A stretch of DNA of 64,000 bases from UBA2821 sp902763335 (GCA_052066835.1 JBQHRJ010000002.1); one strand, 5' to 3'; positions 53,883 to 62,646 are shown, counted from the first letter of the stretch. Made by a program: numbers and translations. The notes: generated from the letters alone by a model not told the origin.

Positions 53883-55226
53883 ATGGATTACAAAGAACTT
53901 TACACAAAAAAGCTTGTGACTGCTGATGAGGCAGCTAAAGTCATCAAATCCGGAGACTGGGTTGATTACGGATGGGCTGCAACAACTCCTGTCACTGTAG
54001 ATAAGGCAATTGCCAAAAGAATGAATGAACTTACGGATGTTAATTTCCGCGGTGGTATCCTTATGTGGGTACCTGAAATATTTAAAATCGACAATCCTGC
54101 CGATCACCTTACATGGAACTCATGGCATATGGGTGGTATCGAGCGTAAAGCCGTAGCACAGGGATTTTCTTTTTACTCACCTATCAGATACTCTGAGCTT
54201 CCAAGATACTACCGTGACTCTCTCACTCCGCCTGATGTTGCCGTATTCCAGGTTGCACCGATGGATGAACACGGATACTTCAACTTCGGACCTAGTGCTT
54301 CACATCTTGCCGCTGCATGTGAGCGTGCAAAAACAATCATTGTTGAAGTTAATGAAAATATGCCTAGATGTCTCGGTGGTTTTGAGGAAGGCATCCACAT
54401 TTCAAAGGTAGACATGATAGTTGAAGGTGAAAATCCTGCCATGGCAGAAATGGGTGGCGGCGGTGCTGCTACTGAAGTTGACGAAGCCGTTGCAAAACTT
54501 ATTGTTGAGGAAATTCCTGACGGTGCATGTCTCCAGCTCGGTATCGGTGGTATGCCAAATGCTGTAGGTTCCCTTATAGCAAAATCAGACTTAAAAGACC
54601 TCGGTGTTCATACAGAAATGTATGTTGATGCGTTCGTTGATATTGCAAGAGCAGGCAAAATAAACGGTTCAAAGAAAAACATAGATAAAGGCCGCCAAAC
54701 ATACGCATTCGCTGCCGGTACTAAGAAATTATATGATTACCTTGATAACAATCCTGAATGTATGAGTGCACCTGTTGATTACACTAATGATATAAGAAGC
54801 ATTTCAGCTCTCGATAACTTTATGTCTATCAACAATGCTGTAAACCTTGATTTATTCGGACAGGTAAATGCTGAATCTGCCGGAATCAAAAATATCAGTG
54901 GTGCAGGCGGACAGCTTGATTTCGTACTTGGAGCTTATCTCTCTAAAGGCGGAAAGAGCTTTATCTGCTGCTCTTCTACATTTACAACAAAGACAGGAGA
55001 ACTCAAATCACGTATTCTTCCTACACTTGATCCGGGTTCTATCGTAACTGACACCCGTGCAAATATTCACTACCTTGTTACTGAATATGGTAAAGTTAAT
55101 CTTAAGGGATTGTCTACATGGCAGAAATGCGAATCTATTATCTCTGTAGCACATCCTGATTTCAGAGATGAGCTTATCAAAAATGCTGAGCAGATGCATA
55201 TCTGGAAACGCAGCAACAAGAGATAA
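53883..55226 (+). CDS. but: Butyryl-CoA:acetate CoA-transferase
   Basis: 447 residues. Acetyl-CoA hydrolase/transferase fold; LGIGGMPNAVGSLIA, the catalytic Glu in HTEMYVDAFVD (about 243) and SGAGGQLDFVLGAYLSKGGKS are those of the But/4-hydroxybutyrate CoA-transferase group. It moves CoA from butyryl-CoA to acetate, releasing butyrate and acetyl-CoA, the final step served by the thl-etfA operon on the other strand. 4-Hydroxybutyrate CoA-transferase is the alternative; the full butyrate operon nearby favours But. GGAGG before ATG. Confidence 0.88.
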   Translation: MDYKELYTKKLVTADEAAKVIKSGDWVDYGWAATTPVTVDKAIAKRMNELTDVNFRGGILMWVPEIFKIDNPADHLTWNSWHMGGIERKAVAQGFSFYSPIRYSELPRYYRDSLTPPDVAVFQVAPMDEHGYFNFGPSASHLAAACERAKTIIVEVNENMPRCLGGFEEGIHISKVDMIVEGENPAMAEMGGGGAATEVDEAVAKLIVEEIPDGACLQLGIGGMPNAVGSLIAKSDLKDLGVHTEMYVDAFVDIARAGKINGSKKNIDKGRQTYAFAAGTKKLYDYLDNNPECMSAPVDYTNDIRSISALDNFMSINNAVNLDLFGQVNAESAGIKNISGAGGQLDFVLGAYLSKGGKSFICCSSTFTTKTGELKSRILPTLDPGSIVTDTRANIHYLVTEYGKVNLKGLSTWQKCESIISVAHPDFRDELIKNAEQMHIWKRSNKR

Positions 55227-55234
55227 TTCTGCTT

Positions 55235-55444
55235 ATGAATATGAAGAAATTTAAACAGATACTGGCCATTATCGGTATAATATTACTTGTAGGATTGTAT
55301 GTGGCTGCCTTTGTGCTTTCATTTATGCACAGTCCGTTAGCTTCAAGATGGTACTCTGCCGCCATATACAGTACTATCATTATTCCCATATTTTTGTGGG
55401 TGGTTATTATGATTACCAAATATCTGAAAAATCTTAATAAATAA
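55235..55444 (+). CDS. Small two-helix membrane protein
   Basis: 69 residues: Lys-rich N-terminus, TM about 8-30 and TM about 43-63, Lys/Asn-rich end. It starts 8 bp after the CoA-transferase stop and has no clear ribosome site, so translation is probably coupled. Function unknown. Followed by a strong terminator. Confidence 0.65.
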   Translation: MNMKKFKQILAIIGIILLVGLYVAAFVLSFMHSPLASRWYSAAIYSTIIIPIFLWVVIMITKYLKNLNK

Positions 55445-55460
55445 ACAGCTTAACAGCAAA

Positions 55461-55510
55461 AAAATATCCATTCTGGAACAGGTTATCAGCCTCTCCAAAA
55501 TGGATATTTT
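55461..55510. terminator. Bidirectional terminator after but
   Basis: AAAATATCCATT pairs with AATGGATATTTT; T-rich on both outer sides. Confidence 0.88.
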
Positions 55511-55517
55511 CATTTAA

Positions 55518-55570
55518 TCAGATTCAGGTGTTGGCTAGTCCCCGTAGGGGCTTTTGACACCTGAATCTTA
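55518..55570. repeat. Cloverleaf repeat element, copy 3 (internal deletion)
   Basis: Keeps the outer stem of copy 1 (AGATTCAGGTGT/ACACCTGAATCT) and the CCCC-GTA-GGGG arm, but lacks arms 1 and 2. The joint lies at GTGT, present in copy 1 both after CAG and before TGGCTAG, as expected from deletion between short direct repeats. Located between convergent genes. Confidence 0.85.
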
Positions 55571-55580
55571 ATTATCTAAA

Positions 55581-56162
55581 TTAACATGTCTGCTGTATCG
55601 CAAAAGGTACATTTACTCTCTTAAGATACTCAAACTCTATATTTCTGTCTGTTCTATTCATATCCTCAGATTCTACATCCGGATATGAAAGTTTTTCCTT
55701 TAAGAAGTTATCAGGAATATCTGTATATTTTATCTCTGATCTTATGAAGCTGTATATCTCTTCAGTATCTTCACTCCGATAGCTCTCTTCTACATACTCT
55801 CTGATTCCTAACACTCTGATTCCGTCAATTTCCATGCCCCAGGCCATTTCCCTTAAGACATCGTTTTCTGATTCCTTAACCAGGGTGTAATCGTTATGTA
55901 TAATTGCACTGAACTCCTCTGCAGTTATAACTGTCTGCTTTCTGACGACGCAGCCGTTTATCTCTCTTTCTTTTACCAATACCAGAACATCTTTCATACA
56001 TTTGTACATCATAATGTAATATCTGTCTGAACTCTCCACCGAGAAATCAAGTCTTCTGATGTATTCAACCTCTTTTTTCATGTATGTATTTAATTTTTCT
56101 TTTATCAAAATGTACTGTGCATTAGTAATCACGTTAATAAACTTTTTAAACATTTCTACCAT
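55581..56162 (-). CDS. Protein of unknown function
   Basis: 193 residues from ATG at 56162 (GGAGG seven bases ahead; the longer frame adds ten residues and lacks a site). Soluble, rich in Glu, Arg and Tyr, with no signal peptide or membrane helix. Segments KKEVEYIRRLDFSVESSDRYYIMMYKCM and KQTVITAEEFSAIIHNDYTLVKE are not recognised. Stands alone between the cloverleaf repeat and deoC. Confidence 0.65.
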   Translation of the reverse strand: MVEMFKKFINVITNAQYILIKEKLNTYMKKEVEYIRRLDFSVESSDRYYIMMYKCMKDVLVLVKEREINGCVVRKQTVITAEEFSAIIHNDYTLVKESENDVLREMAWGMEIDGIRVLGIREYVEESYRSEDTEEIYSFIRSEIKYTDIPDNFLKEKLSYPDVESEDMNRTDRNIEFEYLKRVNVPFAIQQTC

Positions 56163-56289
56163 ATAAAAACCTCCATTCAATTCAACAGGCATTCTGCCTA
56201 ATCCTTTCTTATGTACTTAACTTTACAATAAGATTGTGAATATCTGGTGTTTAATTGGTAAAGTAAATATAAAACAATTATAAATACGT

Positions 56290-56787
56290 TTACATTTTGT
56301 TCAAAATATCCAATGTTGCACTGGTGCCAAGTCTGTCAGCTCCAGCATTTATCATGGACATCGCTTCATCATATGTATGAATACCCCCCGATGCCTTTAC
56401 CCCAATTCTGTCACCTACAGTATCCCGCATAAGGGCAACGTCTTCTGTTTTTGCTCCACCTGTGCTAAATCCGGTAGATGTCTTTACAAAATCAGCTCCC
56501 GCTTTTTCTGCAAGCACACATGCCTGTCTCTTCTCTTCATCACTTATCGCGCATTCTGCTTCGTATTTCTTCACGGCAGTCGATACAGCACCAAGAGGAA
56601 AACCGACTACAGTACACACTTTAACGTCCGTGTCCCTTAAAATATCCGCTACCATCTTTGTCCTGTACTGATTTACACATACGGAGGCAAAATCATACTC
56701 TATTGCCTCCCTGCATACCTTTTCAACCTGTTCTGCCGTGGCATCAGCTTTTAATATTGTGTGGTCGAAATACTTATTAAACTTCAT
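56290..56787 (-). CDS. deoC: Deoxyribose-phosphate aldolase with in-frame internal deletion
   Basis: 165 residues against about 215-220 for the family. The first 81 residues (MKFNKYFDHTILKADATAEQ...KKYEAECAI) and the rest from SDEEKRQACVLAEKAGAD match DeoC, but they are fused directly. The usual segment between them, with the DEIDMVIN-type strand and its catalytic aspartate up to the IIETCLLT strand, is absent (about 50 residues, two beta-alpha units; joint near base 56544). The Schiff-base Lys102 (ADFVKTSTGFS) and Lys131 (GVKASGGI) remain. Full DeoC cleaves 2-deoxyribose-5-phosphate to acetaldehyde and glyceraldehyde-3-phosphate; this one is probably inactive. Its ATG overlaps the purA stop (TAATG). 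Confidence 0.85.
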   Translation of the reverse strand: MKFNKYFDHTILKADATAEQVEKVCREAIEYDFASVCVNQYRTKMVADILRDTDVKVCTVVGFPLGAVSTAVKKYEAECAISDEEKRQACVLAEKAGADFVKTSTGFSTGGAKTEDVALMRDTVGDRIGVKASGGIHTYDEAMSMINAGADRLGTSATLDILNKM

Positions 56788-58061
56788 TATCTGTATATAA
56801 TCTCATGTCTTTCAGGTCCGTTTGATACCATTTTAACCGGAACTTCAAGCTCTTTCTCTATAAATTCAATGTATTTTCTACAGTTTTCAGGAAGATCTTC
56901 ATATTTCTTGATTCCTCTGATTTCTGTTTTCCAGCCCGGAAGTACTTCATAAACAGGTTTTGCCTTTGCAAGCTCTACTGTTGTAGGGAAATCTTTTCTT
57001 ACCTTACCATCAATTTCATATCCTACACATACCGGTATCTCATCAAGATATCCGAGAACATCAAGAACTGTAAGTGCAACCTGTGTTGCTCCCTGAATCT
57101 TGCATCCATATCTTGAAGCTACGCAGTCGAACCATCCCATTCTTCTCGGACGGCCTGTAGTAGCACCAAACTCGCCACCGTCTCCACCACGTTTTCTAAG
57201 CTCATCTGCCTCGTCACCGAATATCTCACTTACGAATTCACCGGCACCTACGGCACTTGAATATGCTTTAACGACTGTGATGATTTCTTTAATCTCATAT
57301 GGCGGAATACCTGCACCTATTGCACCGTATGCTGCAAGTGTAGATGAAGATGTTACCATTGGGTAAATTCCAAAATCAGGATCTTTAAGTGAACCTAACT
57401 GACCCTCAAGTAAAATGTTTTTGCCTGCTTTTATGGCATCATGTAAAAATGCAGATGTATCACATGCATACGGCTCAACCATATCCCTGTACTCATGAAG
57501 TGTAGCTAAAAGTTCCTTAGGATCAAGCTTTGGCTTATGGTACATATGCTCAAGCATGACATTCTTCATCTCGCATATTCTCTCAACTTTTTCCTCCAAT
57601 ACGGCATCATCAAAAAGCTCTGACACCTGGAATCCTATCTTTGCATATTTATCTGAATAGAAAGGAGCTATACCTGACTTAGTAGAACCAAAAGACTTTT
57701 TACCAAGTCTTTCCTCTTCATACTGGTCAAATAATATATGATATGGCATAAGTATCTGTGCTCTGTTAGATACTAAAATCTTTGGTTTTGGTACTCCCTT
57801 GCTTACAATATCATTTATTTCCTTTACAAGATATGGAATGTTAAGTGCCACTCCGTTTCCTATAATAGACGTAGTATGATTGTAAAATACTCCTGATGGG
57901 AGCAGATGTAATGCAAATTTACCATATTCATTTATAATAGTATGTCCGGCATTTGAACCACCCTGAAATCTTACAATAATATCAGATGATTCTCCCAACA
58001 TATCTGTTATCTTACCTTTTCCCTCGTCTCCCCAGCATGCTCCAACGATCGCTTTAACCAT
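56787..58061 (-). CDS. purA: Adenylosuccinate synthetase
   Basis: 424 residues. WGDEGKGKITDML (GTP P-loop), SNAGHTI (catalytic His), GVALNIPYLV, GTTGRPRRMGWFD and LTVLDVLGYLDEIPVC are the family signatures. It joins IMP and aspartate with GTP to adenylosuccinate. It stands between the purB terminator and the truncated deoC, to which it is translationally coupled. Confidence 0.97.
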   Translation of the reverse strand: MVKAIVGACWGDEGKGKITDMLGESSDIIVRFQGGSNAGHTIINEYGKFALHLLPSGVFYNHTTSIIGNGVALNIPYLVKEINDIVSKGVPKPKILVSNRAQILMPYHILFDQYEEERLGKKSFGSTKSGIAPFYSDKYAKIGFQVSELFDDAVLEEKVERICEMKNVMLEHMYHKPKLDPKELLATLHEYRDMVEPYACDTSAFLHDAIKAGKNILLEGQLGSLKDPDFGIYPMVTSSSTLAAYGAIGAGIPPYEIKEIITVVKAYSSAVGAGEFVSEIFGDEADELRKRGGDGGEFGATTGRPRRMGWFDCVASRYGCKIQGATQVALTVLDVLGYLDEIPVCVGYEIDGKVRKDFPTTVELAKAKPVYEVLPGWKTEIRGIKKYEDLPENCRKYIEFIEKELEVPVKMVSNGPERHEIIYR

Positions 58062-58101
58062 AGATTACCTATCCTTTCATTACGGTTTTTCTTTTTAACA
58101 T

Positions 58102-58157
58102 AAAAATGTGATATACTCTATACACATAATCACCGCATAGTAGTATATCACATTTTT
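58102..58157. terminator. Terminator between purB and purA
   Basis: AAAAATGTGATATACT pairs with AGTATATCACATTTTTT around a long loop. It separates purF-purB from purA-deoC. Confidence 0.85.
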
Positions 58158-58188
58158 TCTAATAAGTAAAATTAATAATACTCATTTT

Positions 58189-59619
58189 TTAAACATTTAT
58201 CTGAGCTGTCATTCCAAGAATATCTTTGTTATCCTCAAGTATAGGATTTACAACTTCACTTAAGAATTCCTCAACCTGTTCCTTTGAACGTCCGACATAT
58301 TTTATCGGATCCATTGATTTCTTAAGCTCGTCTATTGTCATGTTAAATGCAGGATCTGCTGCTATAAGTTCAAGAAGATTATTATCTTTTCCTTCCTGCT
58401 TAACGTTCTTTCCTGCTTCCATGGAGAGCTGACGAATCTTCTCATGAAGTTCCTGTCTGTCTCCACCTGCCTTTACGGCATCCATCATAATATTTTCTGT
58501 AGCCATGAACGGAAGTTCTGCCATCATATGTTTTTCGATAACCTTAGGATATACCACAAGTCCATCTACAACGTTGAGATACAGATCAAGTATACCGTCT
58601 ATTGCAAGAAATGCCTCCGGAACACTTATTCTCTTGTTTGCAGAATCATCAAGTGTTCTCTCGAACCACTGTGTAGCCGATGTAATTGCCGGATTTAATG
58701 CATCAACCATAACATAATTTGCAAGGGATGCGATTCTCTCACTTCTCATCGGATTTCTCTTATATGCCATAGCTGATGAACCTATCTGGTTCTTCTCAAA
58801 CGGCTCCTCAACTTCTTTTAAGTGCTGTAATAATCTGATATCATTTGAGAACTTATGAGCACTTGCTGCAATTCCTGCAAGGACATTTAATACCCTTGTG
58901 TCCACTTTTCTTGAGTAAGTCTGACCTGATACAGGCTGGCATGCTTTAAATCCCATCTTTTCAGCTATCATTTTATCTACTTTACGTGCTTTTTCATGAT
59001 CTCCCTCAAATAATTCAAGGAAGCTTGCCTGTGTACCTGTAGTTCCCTTTGAACCCAGAAGTTTCATTGTATCGATAACATAATCAATATCTTCAAGGTC
59101 AATTAAGAGTTCCTGCATCCATAGTGTAGCTCTCTTTCCTACTGTAGTAGGCTGTGCCGGCTGAAAATGTGTGAAAGCAAGTGTAGGCTGTGCCTTATAT
59201 TCATTTGCAAATTTTGCAAGCTCATTTATAACATTTATAAGTTTCTTTCTTACAAGCTTTAATCCCTCTGTCATAATGATAATATCAGTATTATCACCCA
59301 CATAACATGAAGTTGCTCCAAGATGGATAATACCTTTTGCCTTAGGACACTGAACACCGTATGCGTATACATGTGACATTACGTCATGTCTTACCAGTGC
59401 TTCTCTCTCTTTTGCAACATCATAATTAATATCATCTGCATGTGCCTTTAATTCCTCTATCTGTTCATCTGTGATATTAAGTCCTAACTCTTTCTCTGTC
59501 TCTGCAAGTGCAATCCAGAGTTTTCTCCATGTTTTGAATTTCTTGTCAGGAGAAAAAATATACTGCATCTCCTTACTTGCATATCTCTCTGATAATGGGC
59601 TTTGATATCTGTCTCTCAT
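58189..59619 (-). CDS. purB: Adenylosuccinate lyase
   Basis: 476 residues. Fumarase/aspartase-superfamily signature GSSAMAYKRNPMRSERI (about 292), catalytic TSCYVGDN and THFQPAQPTTVGKR. It splits SAICAR and adenylosuccinate, releasing fumarate, at two steps of purine synthesis. Starts 23 bp after purF, same operon. Confidence 0.97.
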   Translation of the reverse strand: MRDRYQSPLSERYASKEMQYIFSPDKKFKTWRKLWIALAETEKELGLNITDEQIEELKAHADDINYDVAKEREALVRHDVMSHVYAYGVQCPKAKGIIHLGATSCYVGDNTDIIIMTEGLKLVRKKLINVINELAKFANEYKAQPTLAFTHFQPAQPTTVGKRATLWMQELLIDLEDIDYVIDTMKLLGSKGTTGTQASFLELFEGDHEKARKVDKMIAEKMGFKACQPVSGQTYSRKVDTRVLNVLAGIAASAHKFSNDIRLLQHLKEVEEPFEKNQIGSSAMAYKRNPMRSERIASLANYVMVDALNPAITSATQWFERTLDDSANKRISVPEAFLAIDGILDLYLNVVDGLVVYPKVIEKHMMAELPFMATENIMMDAVKAGGDRQELHEKIRQLSMEAGKNVKQEGKDNNLLELIAADPAFNMTIDELKKSMDPIKYVGRSKEQVEEFLSEVVNPILEDNKDILGMTAQINV

Positions 59620-59642
59620 GTTTTTACCATGCCTTTCTTAAT

Positions 59643-61085
59643 TTATTTTTCGTATGAACCTCTGATATCCTCTTTCGGTGGCTCTAACGGATATTTTCCG
59701 TTAAAGCATCCCGTACATATCGGAAGTCCGTTTACCATCTCGGATAGTCTGTTTATTTCAAGATAGCCGAGTGAGTCTGCTCCTATAATCTTTCTAATGT
59801 CTTCTACAGTTCTGTTATGTGCGATAAGCTGTTCTTTTGATGGAATGTCAGTTCCAAAATAGCACTCACTGATAAACGGTGGCGAACTTATCCTCACATG
59901 TACTTCTGTCGCGCCTGCCTCTTTCAACATTCCGACAATTCTGTCACTGGTAGTTCCTCTCACTATAGAATCATCAATCATTATTACTCTTTTTCCTGCA
60001 ACTGCTTCCTTTAAAACATTAAGTTTAACACGAACACTTGACTCTCTGTTACTCTGCTTTGGTTTTATAAATGTTCTTCCTACATAACCATTCTTTACAA
60101 ACGCCGTACCATATGGTATGCCTGACTCCAGTGAATATCCAAGTGCTGCCGCATTTCCTGATTCAGGTACTCCGACTACTACGTCAGCTTCTACAGGATG
60201 GTCTTTTGCAAGATATCTTCCTGCCATTATTCTTGAATGATACACTGATACTCCATCTATTATACTGTCCGGTCTTGAGAAATATATATATTCAAATATA
60301 CATCTTGCTTCCTTCTCCTTTGGCAGGCACAGACTGGTATCTGACTGTATTCCGTCTTCATTTATGGTAACTATTTCGCCCGGAAGCACATCTCTTACAA
60401 ATTCTGCTCCGATAGTATCAAGTGCACAGGTCTCTGATGCCAGTATATATGCATTATCTCTCTTTCCTATACAGAGTGGTTTAAATCCAAACGGATCCCT
60501 TGCTCCGATAAGCTTTCTCGGACTCATTACAATAAGCGAATAAGCACCTTTTATCTTCTTCATTGCATTTTTAACAGCATCTTCTACAGTAGATGTCTTT
60601 ATCCTCTCTCTGGCAATGTGGTATGCTATAACCTCAGAATCAATGGTTGTCTGAAAAATAGCTCCCGTGTACTCAAGTTCCTTTCTAAGCTCAAGTGCAT
60701 TTATCAAATTCCCATTGTGTGCAAGTCCTAATGTACCCTTAACATAGTTAAGTACCAACGGCTGTGCATTTTCTCTTGTACTGCTTCCAGCTGTAGAGTA
60801 TCTTGTGTGTCCAACACCGATGTTACCCTTTAACTTCTGAAGCTCCTCCTGTGTAAATACTTCATTTACAAGTCCCATACCCTTATGAACCGATACCTGT
60901 CCCTTTGGTCCGTTTGTATCACTGACAGCTATACCGCAGCTTTCCTGTCCTCTGTGCTGAAGTGCAAACAAACCGTAATATATGGTTGATGCTATATCAT
61001 TACCATCAAAATCATATATTCCAAAAACTCCGCATTCTTCATGCAGACTGTCCTCTAACTCTTCCTGAATATGAACTGAACCCAT
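59643..61085 (-). CDS. purF: Amidophosphoribosyltransferase
   Basis: 480 residues. A 17-residue propeptide ends before Cys18 (EECGVFGIYD), the Ntn glutaminase nucleophile. The phosphoribosyltransferase site is VIMIDDSIVRGTTSDRIV (about 360). Cysteines RCIFEYIYFS, SECYFG and CTGCFNG match the [4Fe-4S] ligands of the Bacillus-type enzyme. It commits PRPP to purine synthesis. GGAG seven bases before ATG; first gene of purF-purB. Confidence 0.97.
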   Translation of the reverse strand: MGSVHIQEELEDSLHEECGVFGIYDFDGNDIASTIYYGLFALQHRGQESCGIAVSDTNGPKGQVSVHKGMGLVNEVFTQEELQKLKGNIGVGHTRYSTAGSSTRENAQPLVLNYVKGTLGLAHNGNLINALELRKELEYTGAIFQTTIDSEVIAYHIARERIKTSTVEDAVKNAMKKIKGAYSLIVMSPRKLIGARDPFGFKPLCIGKRDNAYILASETCALDTIGAEFVRDVLPGEIVTINEDGIQSDTSLCLPKEKEARCIFEYIYFSRPDSIIDGVSVYHSRIMAGRYLAKDHPVEADVVVGVPESGNAAALGYSLESGIPYGTAFVKNGYVGRTFIKPKQSNRESSVRVKLNVLKEAVAGKRVIMIDDSIVRGTTSDRIVGMLKEAGATEVHVRISSPPFISECYFGTDIPSKEQLIAHNRTVEDIRKIIGADSLGYLEINRLSEMVNGLPICTGCFNGKYPLEPPKEDIRGSYEK

Positions 61086-61145
61086 GTTCTAACTCCTTTG
61101 ACTAACTAGACTAATCCGGACATGCCGACCTTATATTACTTTGTG

Positions 61146-61174
61146 ATTATAATACATCATATATGTAAAATCAA
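61146..61174 (-). promoter_or_regulatory. Promoter of purF-purB
   Basis: TTGATT, 17 bp, perfect TATAAT on the minus strand, about 60 bp before purF. No purine riboswitch is visible in the leader. Confidence 0.7.
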
Positions 61175-61243
61175 ACAAAAATTATATAAGAATCGACATT
61201 TTTAATATTTTTTATTATATTCATATTTTTCTAAATAAATGTA

Positions 61244-61272
61244 TTGATTTATACTTATATCTGTGATATCAT
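61244..61272 (+). promoter_or_regulatory. Promoter of padR-type gene
   Basis: TTGATT, 17 bp, TATCAT. Confidence 0.65.
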
Positions 61273-61280
61273 ACCGTTTA

Positions 61281-61300
61281 GGTAACTATATTTAGTTGCC
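61281..61300 (+). promoter_or_regulatory. Palindromic operator of the PadR-type regulator
   Basis: GGTAACTA and TAGTTGCC form a near-perfect dyad (one mismatch) centred just after the expected transcription start, the place for an autorepressor. Confidence 0.65.
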
Positions 61301-61338
61301 GTTTATAAAATCTAAAGAAAGAGTCAGGTATAAAAGGT

Positions 61339-61674
61339 ATGAATACAATGGTAACGAACTTGAAAAGAGCTTCAGTTGATGTTATACTTTTAACACTTCT
61401 TACAGAAGAAGATATGTATGGATATCAGCTCGTTCAGGAAATTAAAAGAAGAAGTAATGGCGAACTTACATTACTTGAGGGCTCTATGTATACAATCCTT
61501 AATCGTTTAAAAGATAAAGGTGATGTTACATTCTACTCTATGACAGTTGGTAAGAAAATGAAACGTGTGTATTACCACATTACAGATGCAGGTAAAGAAC
61601 ATCTTGTAGAAATGAGAGCTACATACGAGAAAAATATCGCTATAATAGCTAAAATCTTAGATGGTGAAAACTAA
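61339..61674 (+). CDS. PadR-family transcriptional regulator
   Basis: 111 residues, the short PadR type. Winged helix: MYGYQLVQEIKRRSNGELTLLEGSMYTILNRLKDKGDVTFYS (about 27-68), wing with KMKRVYYHITDAGKEHL, short C-terminal dimerisation helix. No transporter or DUF1700/DUF4097 partner is adjacent, so the target may be its own gene and a distant one. A palindrome at the transcription start suggests autorepression. Confidence 0.9.
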   Translation: MNTMVTNLKRASVDVILLTLLTEEDMYGYQLVQEIKRRSNGELTLLEGSMYTILNRLKDKGDVTFYSMTVGKKMKRVYYHITDAGKEHLVEMRATYEKNIAIIAKILDGEN

Positions 61675-61682
61675 ACAAAAGA

Positions 61683-61716
61683 TAACCGATATGAATTTAT
61701 ATCATATCGGTTTTTA
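61683..61716. terminator. Terminator of padR-type gene
   Basis: AACCGATATGA pairs with TCATATCGGTT, followed by TTTTT; it also lies at the 3' end of the convergent hydrolase-like gene. Confidence 0.88.
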
Positions 61717-61717
61717 T

Positions 61718-62266
61718 TTATATGTATTCTTTTGTTTTTTTCATTACATTTTCTAATATCTTTATACTTTCTAATATATCTGATGTTTCAAGCGAATGAT
61801 TTGCTTCATTATATACATGTATTGTTACATTCTGCTCTCTGCTAAGTCTTACCACTTCTTCAGTATTACTCCAGGGATCACTTGTTCCTATAAACGCTAT
61901 GGCATCCTCATGCTTAAACTGATATGTCTGCTTTAATGGCGTGTATAAAATTTGTCTGCATTTTATATTGTGTTTTTCTGCATACGCTGAAGAAATTATT
62001 GTACCAACGCTTTTTGATACAAATAAAACATCATCATACTCATCTAATTTCACTTTTACAAGCATTTTCTCTGCCTGAGCATACAGTGATTCAAATGCTT
62101 CCTGCATTTTATGTTCATCGCCGCGTATCCCCTTTCCATCATATTTGTAATCCAGATTCATACACTCAGTATATCCATTTTCTACCACAATTTTTCTACT
62201 ATAATATAACAATGGTTTATCACAATGGTAACCTATTCCTGGGAAAAATATAGCTATTTTTTTCAT
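61718..62266 (-). CDS. Alpha/beta-hydrolase-like protein
   Basis: 182 residues from ATG at 62266 (GGAGG five bases ahead; a TTG 12 bases earlier is less likely). FFPGIGYHCDKPLLYY resembles an oxyanion-hole start; VSKSVGTIISSAYA has the serine nucleophile elbow; GTSDPW and NEANHSLE could supply Asp and His. Short for the fold, so a cap is missing. Substrate unknown. Confidence 0.7.
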   Translation of the reverse strand: MKKIAIFFPGIGYHCDKPLLYYSRKIVVENGYTECMNLDYKYDGKGIRGDEHKMQEAFESLYAQAEKMLVKVKLDEYDDVLFVSKSVGTIISSAYAEKHNIKCRQILYTPLKQTYQFKHEDAIAFIGTSDPWSNTEEVVRLSREQNVTIHVYNEANHSLETSDILESIKILENVMKKTKEYI

Positions 62267-62299
62267 ACTTACCTCCAATCCGCATTAATACTATAAATA

Positions 62300-62336
62300 T
62301 AAAAAGCCCAGAAGAGTGCACGCACTCTCTGGACTT
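62300..62336 (-). terminator. Original tuf terminator
   Basis: AAGTCCAGAGAGTGCG with GCACTCTTCTGGGCTT followed by TTT on the minus strand, 40 bp after the tuf stop codon. Confidence 0.85.
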
Positions 62337-62376
62337 CATATACTTATCTAAAATCTTCTCGTAATTAACGTACAGA

Positions 62377-62430
62377 TTATTCGATGATAGTAGCAACCTT
62401 ACCAGAACCTACTGTTCTACCACCTTCACG
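62377..62430 (-). pseudogene. tuf: 3' remnant of tuf (EF-Tu), probable attachment-site copy
   Basis: Only the last 17 codons of EF-Tu plus stop are present (REGGRTVGSGKVATIIE). Upstream of the CGT codon the EF-Tu frame is lost at once: the preceding bases read GCCAAAACCGGGAG instead of codons for the expected GLRFAI-type stretch. The stop and terminator spacing is normal, so this is the true chromosomal 3' end, cut off from its gene body. Best read as one end of an element integrated into the tuf 3' end, with intact tuf rebuilt at the other end. Confidence 0.75.
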
Positions 62431-62646
62431 CTCCCGGTTTTGGCTTTGTCGCTATCTTCTACCATGTTTTTTATTGATTTTATGCTGTTTTTGGGCACTA
62501 TATACATTATGTATTTTTATTTCCCAAAATTATTGGAGCCATTTTGGAGCCATCTAGACTCTAACACATCAATCGTTATTTGTCCATCTTTTTGTCATAA
62601 CAATTCTTATGAAACTGAAAGTATCATCTGTTCGACATATTGGAAT
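62431..62646. other. Element end with recombinase-type direct repeats, no gene
   Basis: TTGGAGCCAT occurs twice in direct orientation, 11 bp apart (62533-62542 and 62544-62553), like arm-type sites of tyrosine recombinases. TTTTTGGG and CCCAAAA form an inverted pair at about 62487-62528. No ORF with a ribosome site is seen. Confidence 0.5.

Noticed and set aside
61086..61190. Riboswitch in the purF leader
   Set aside because: The leader is only about 55 bases after the TATAAT promoter and shows no aptamer-like structure.
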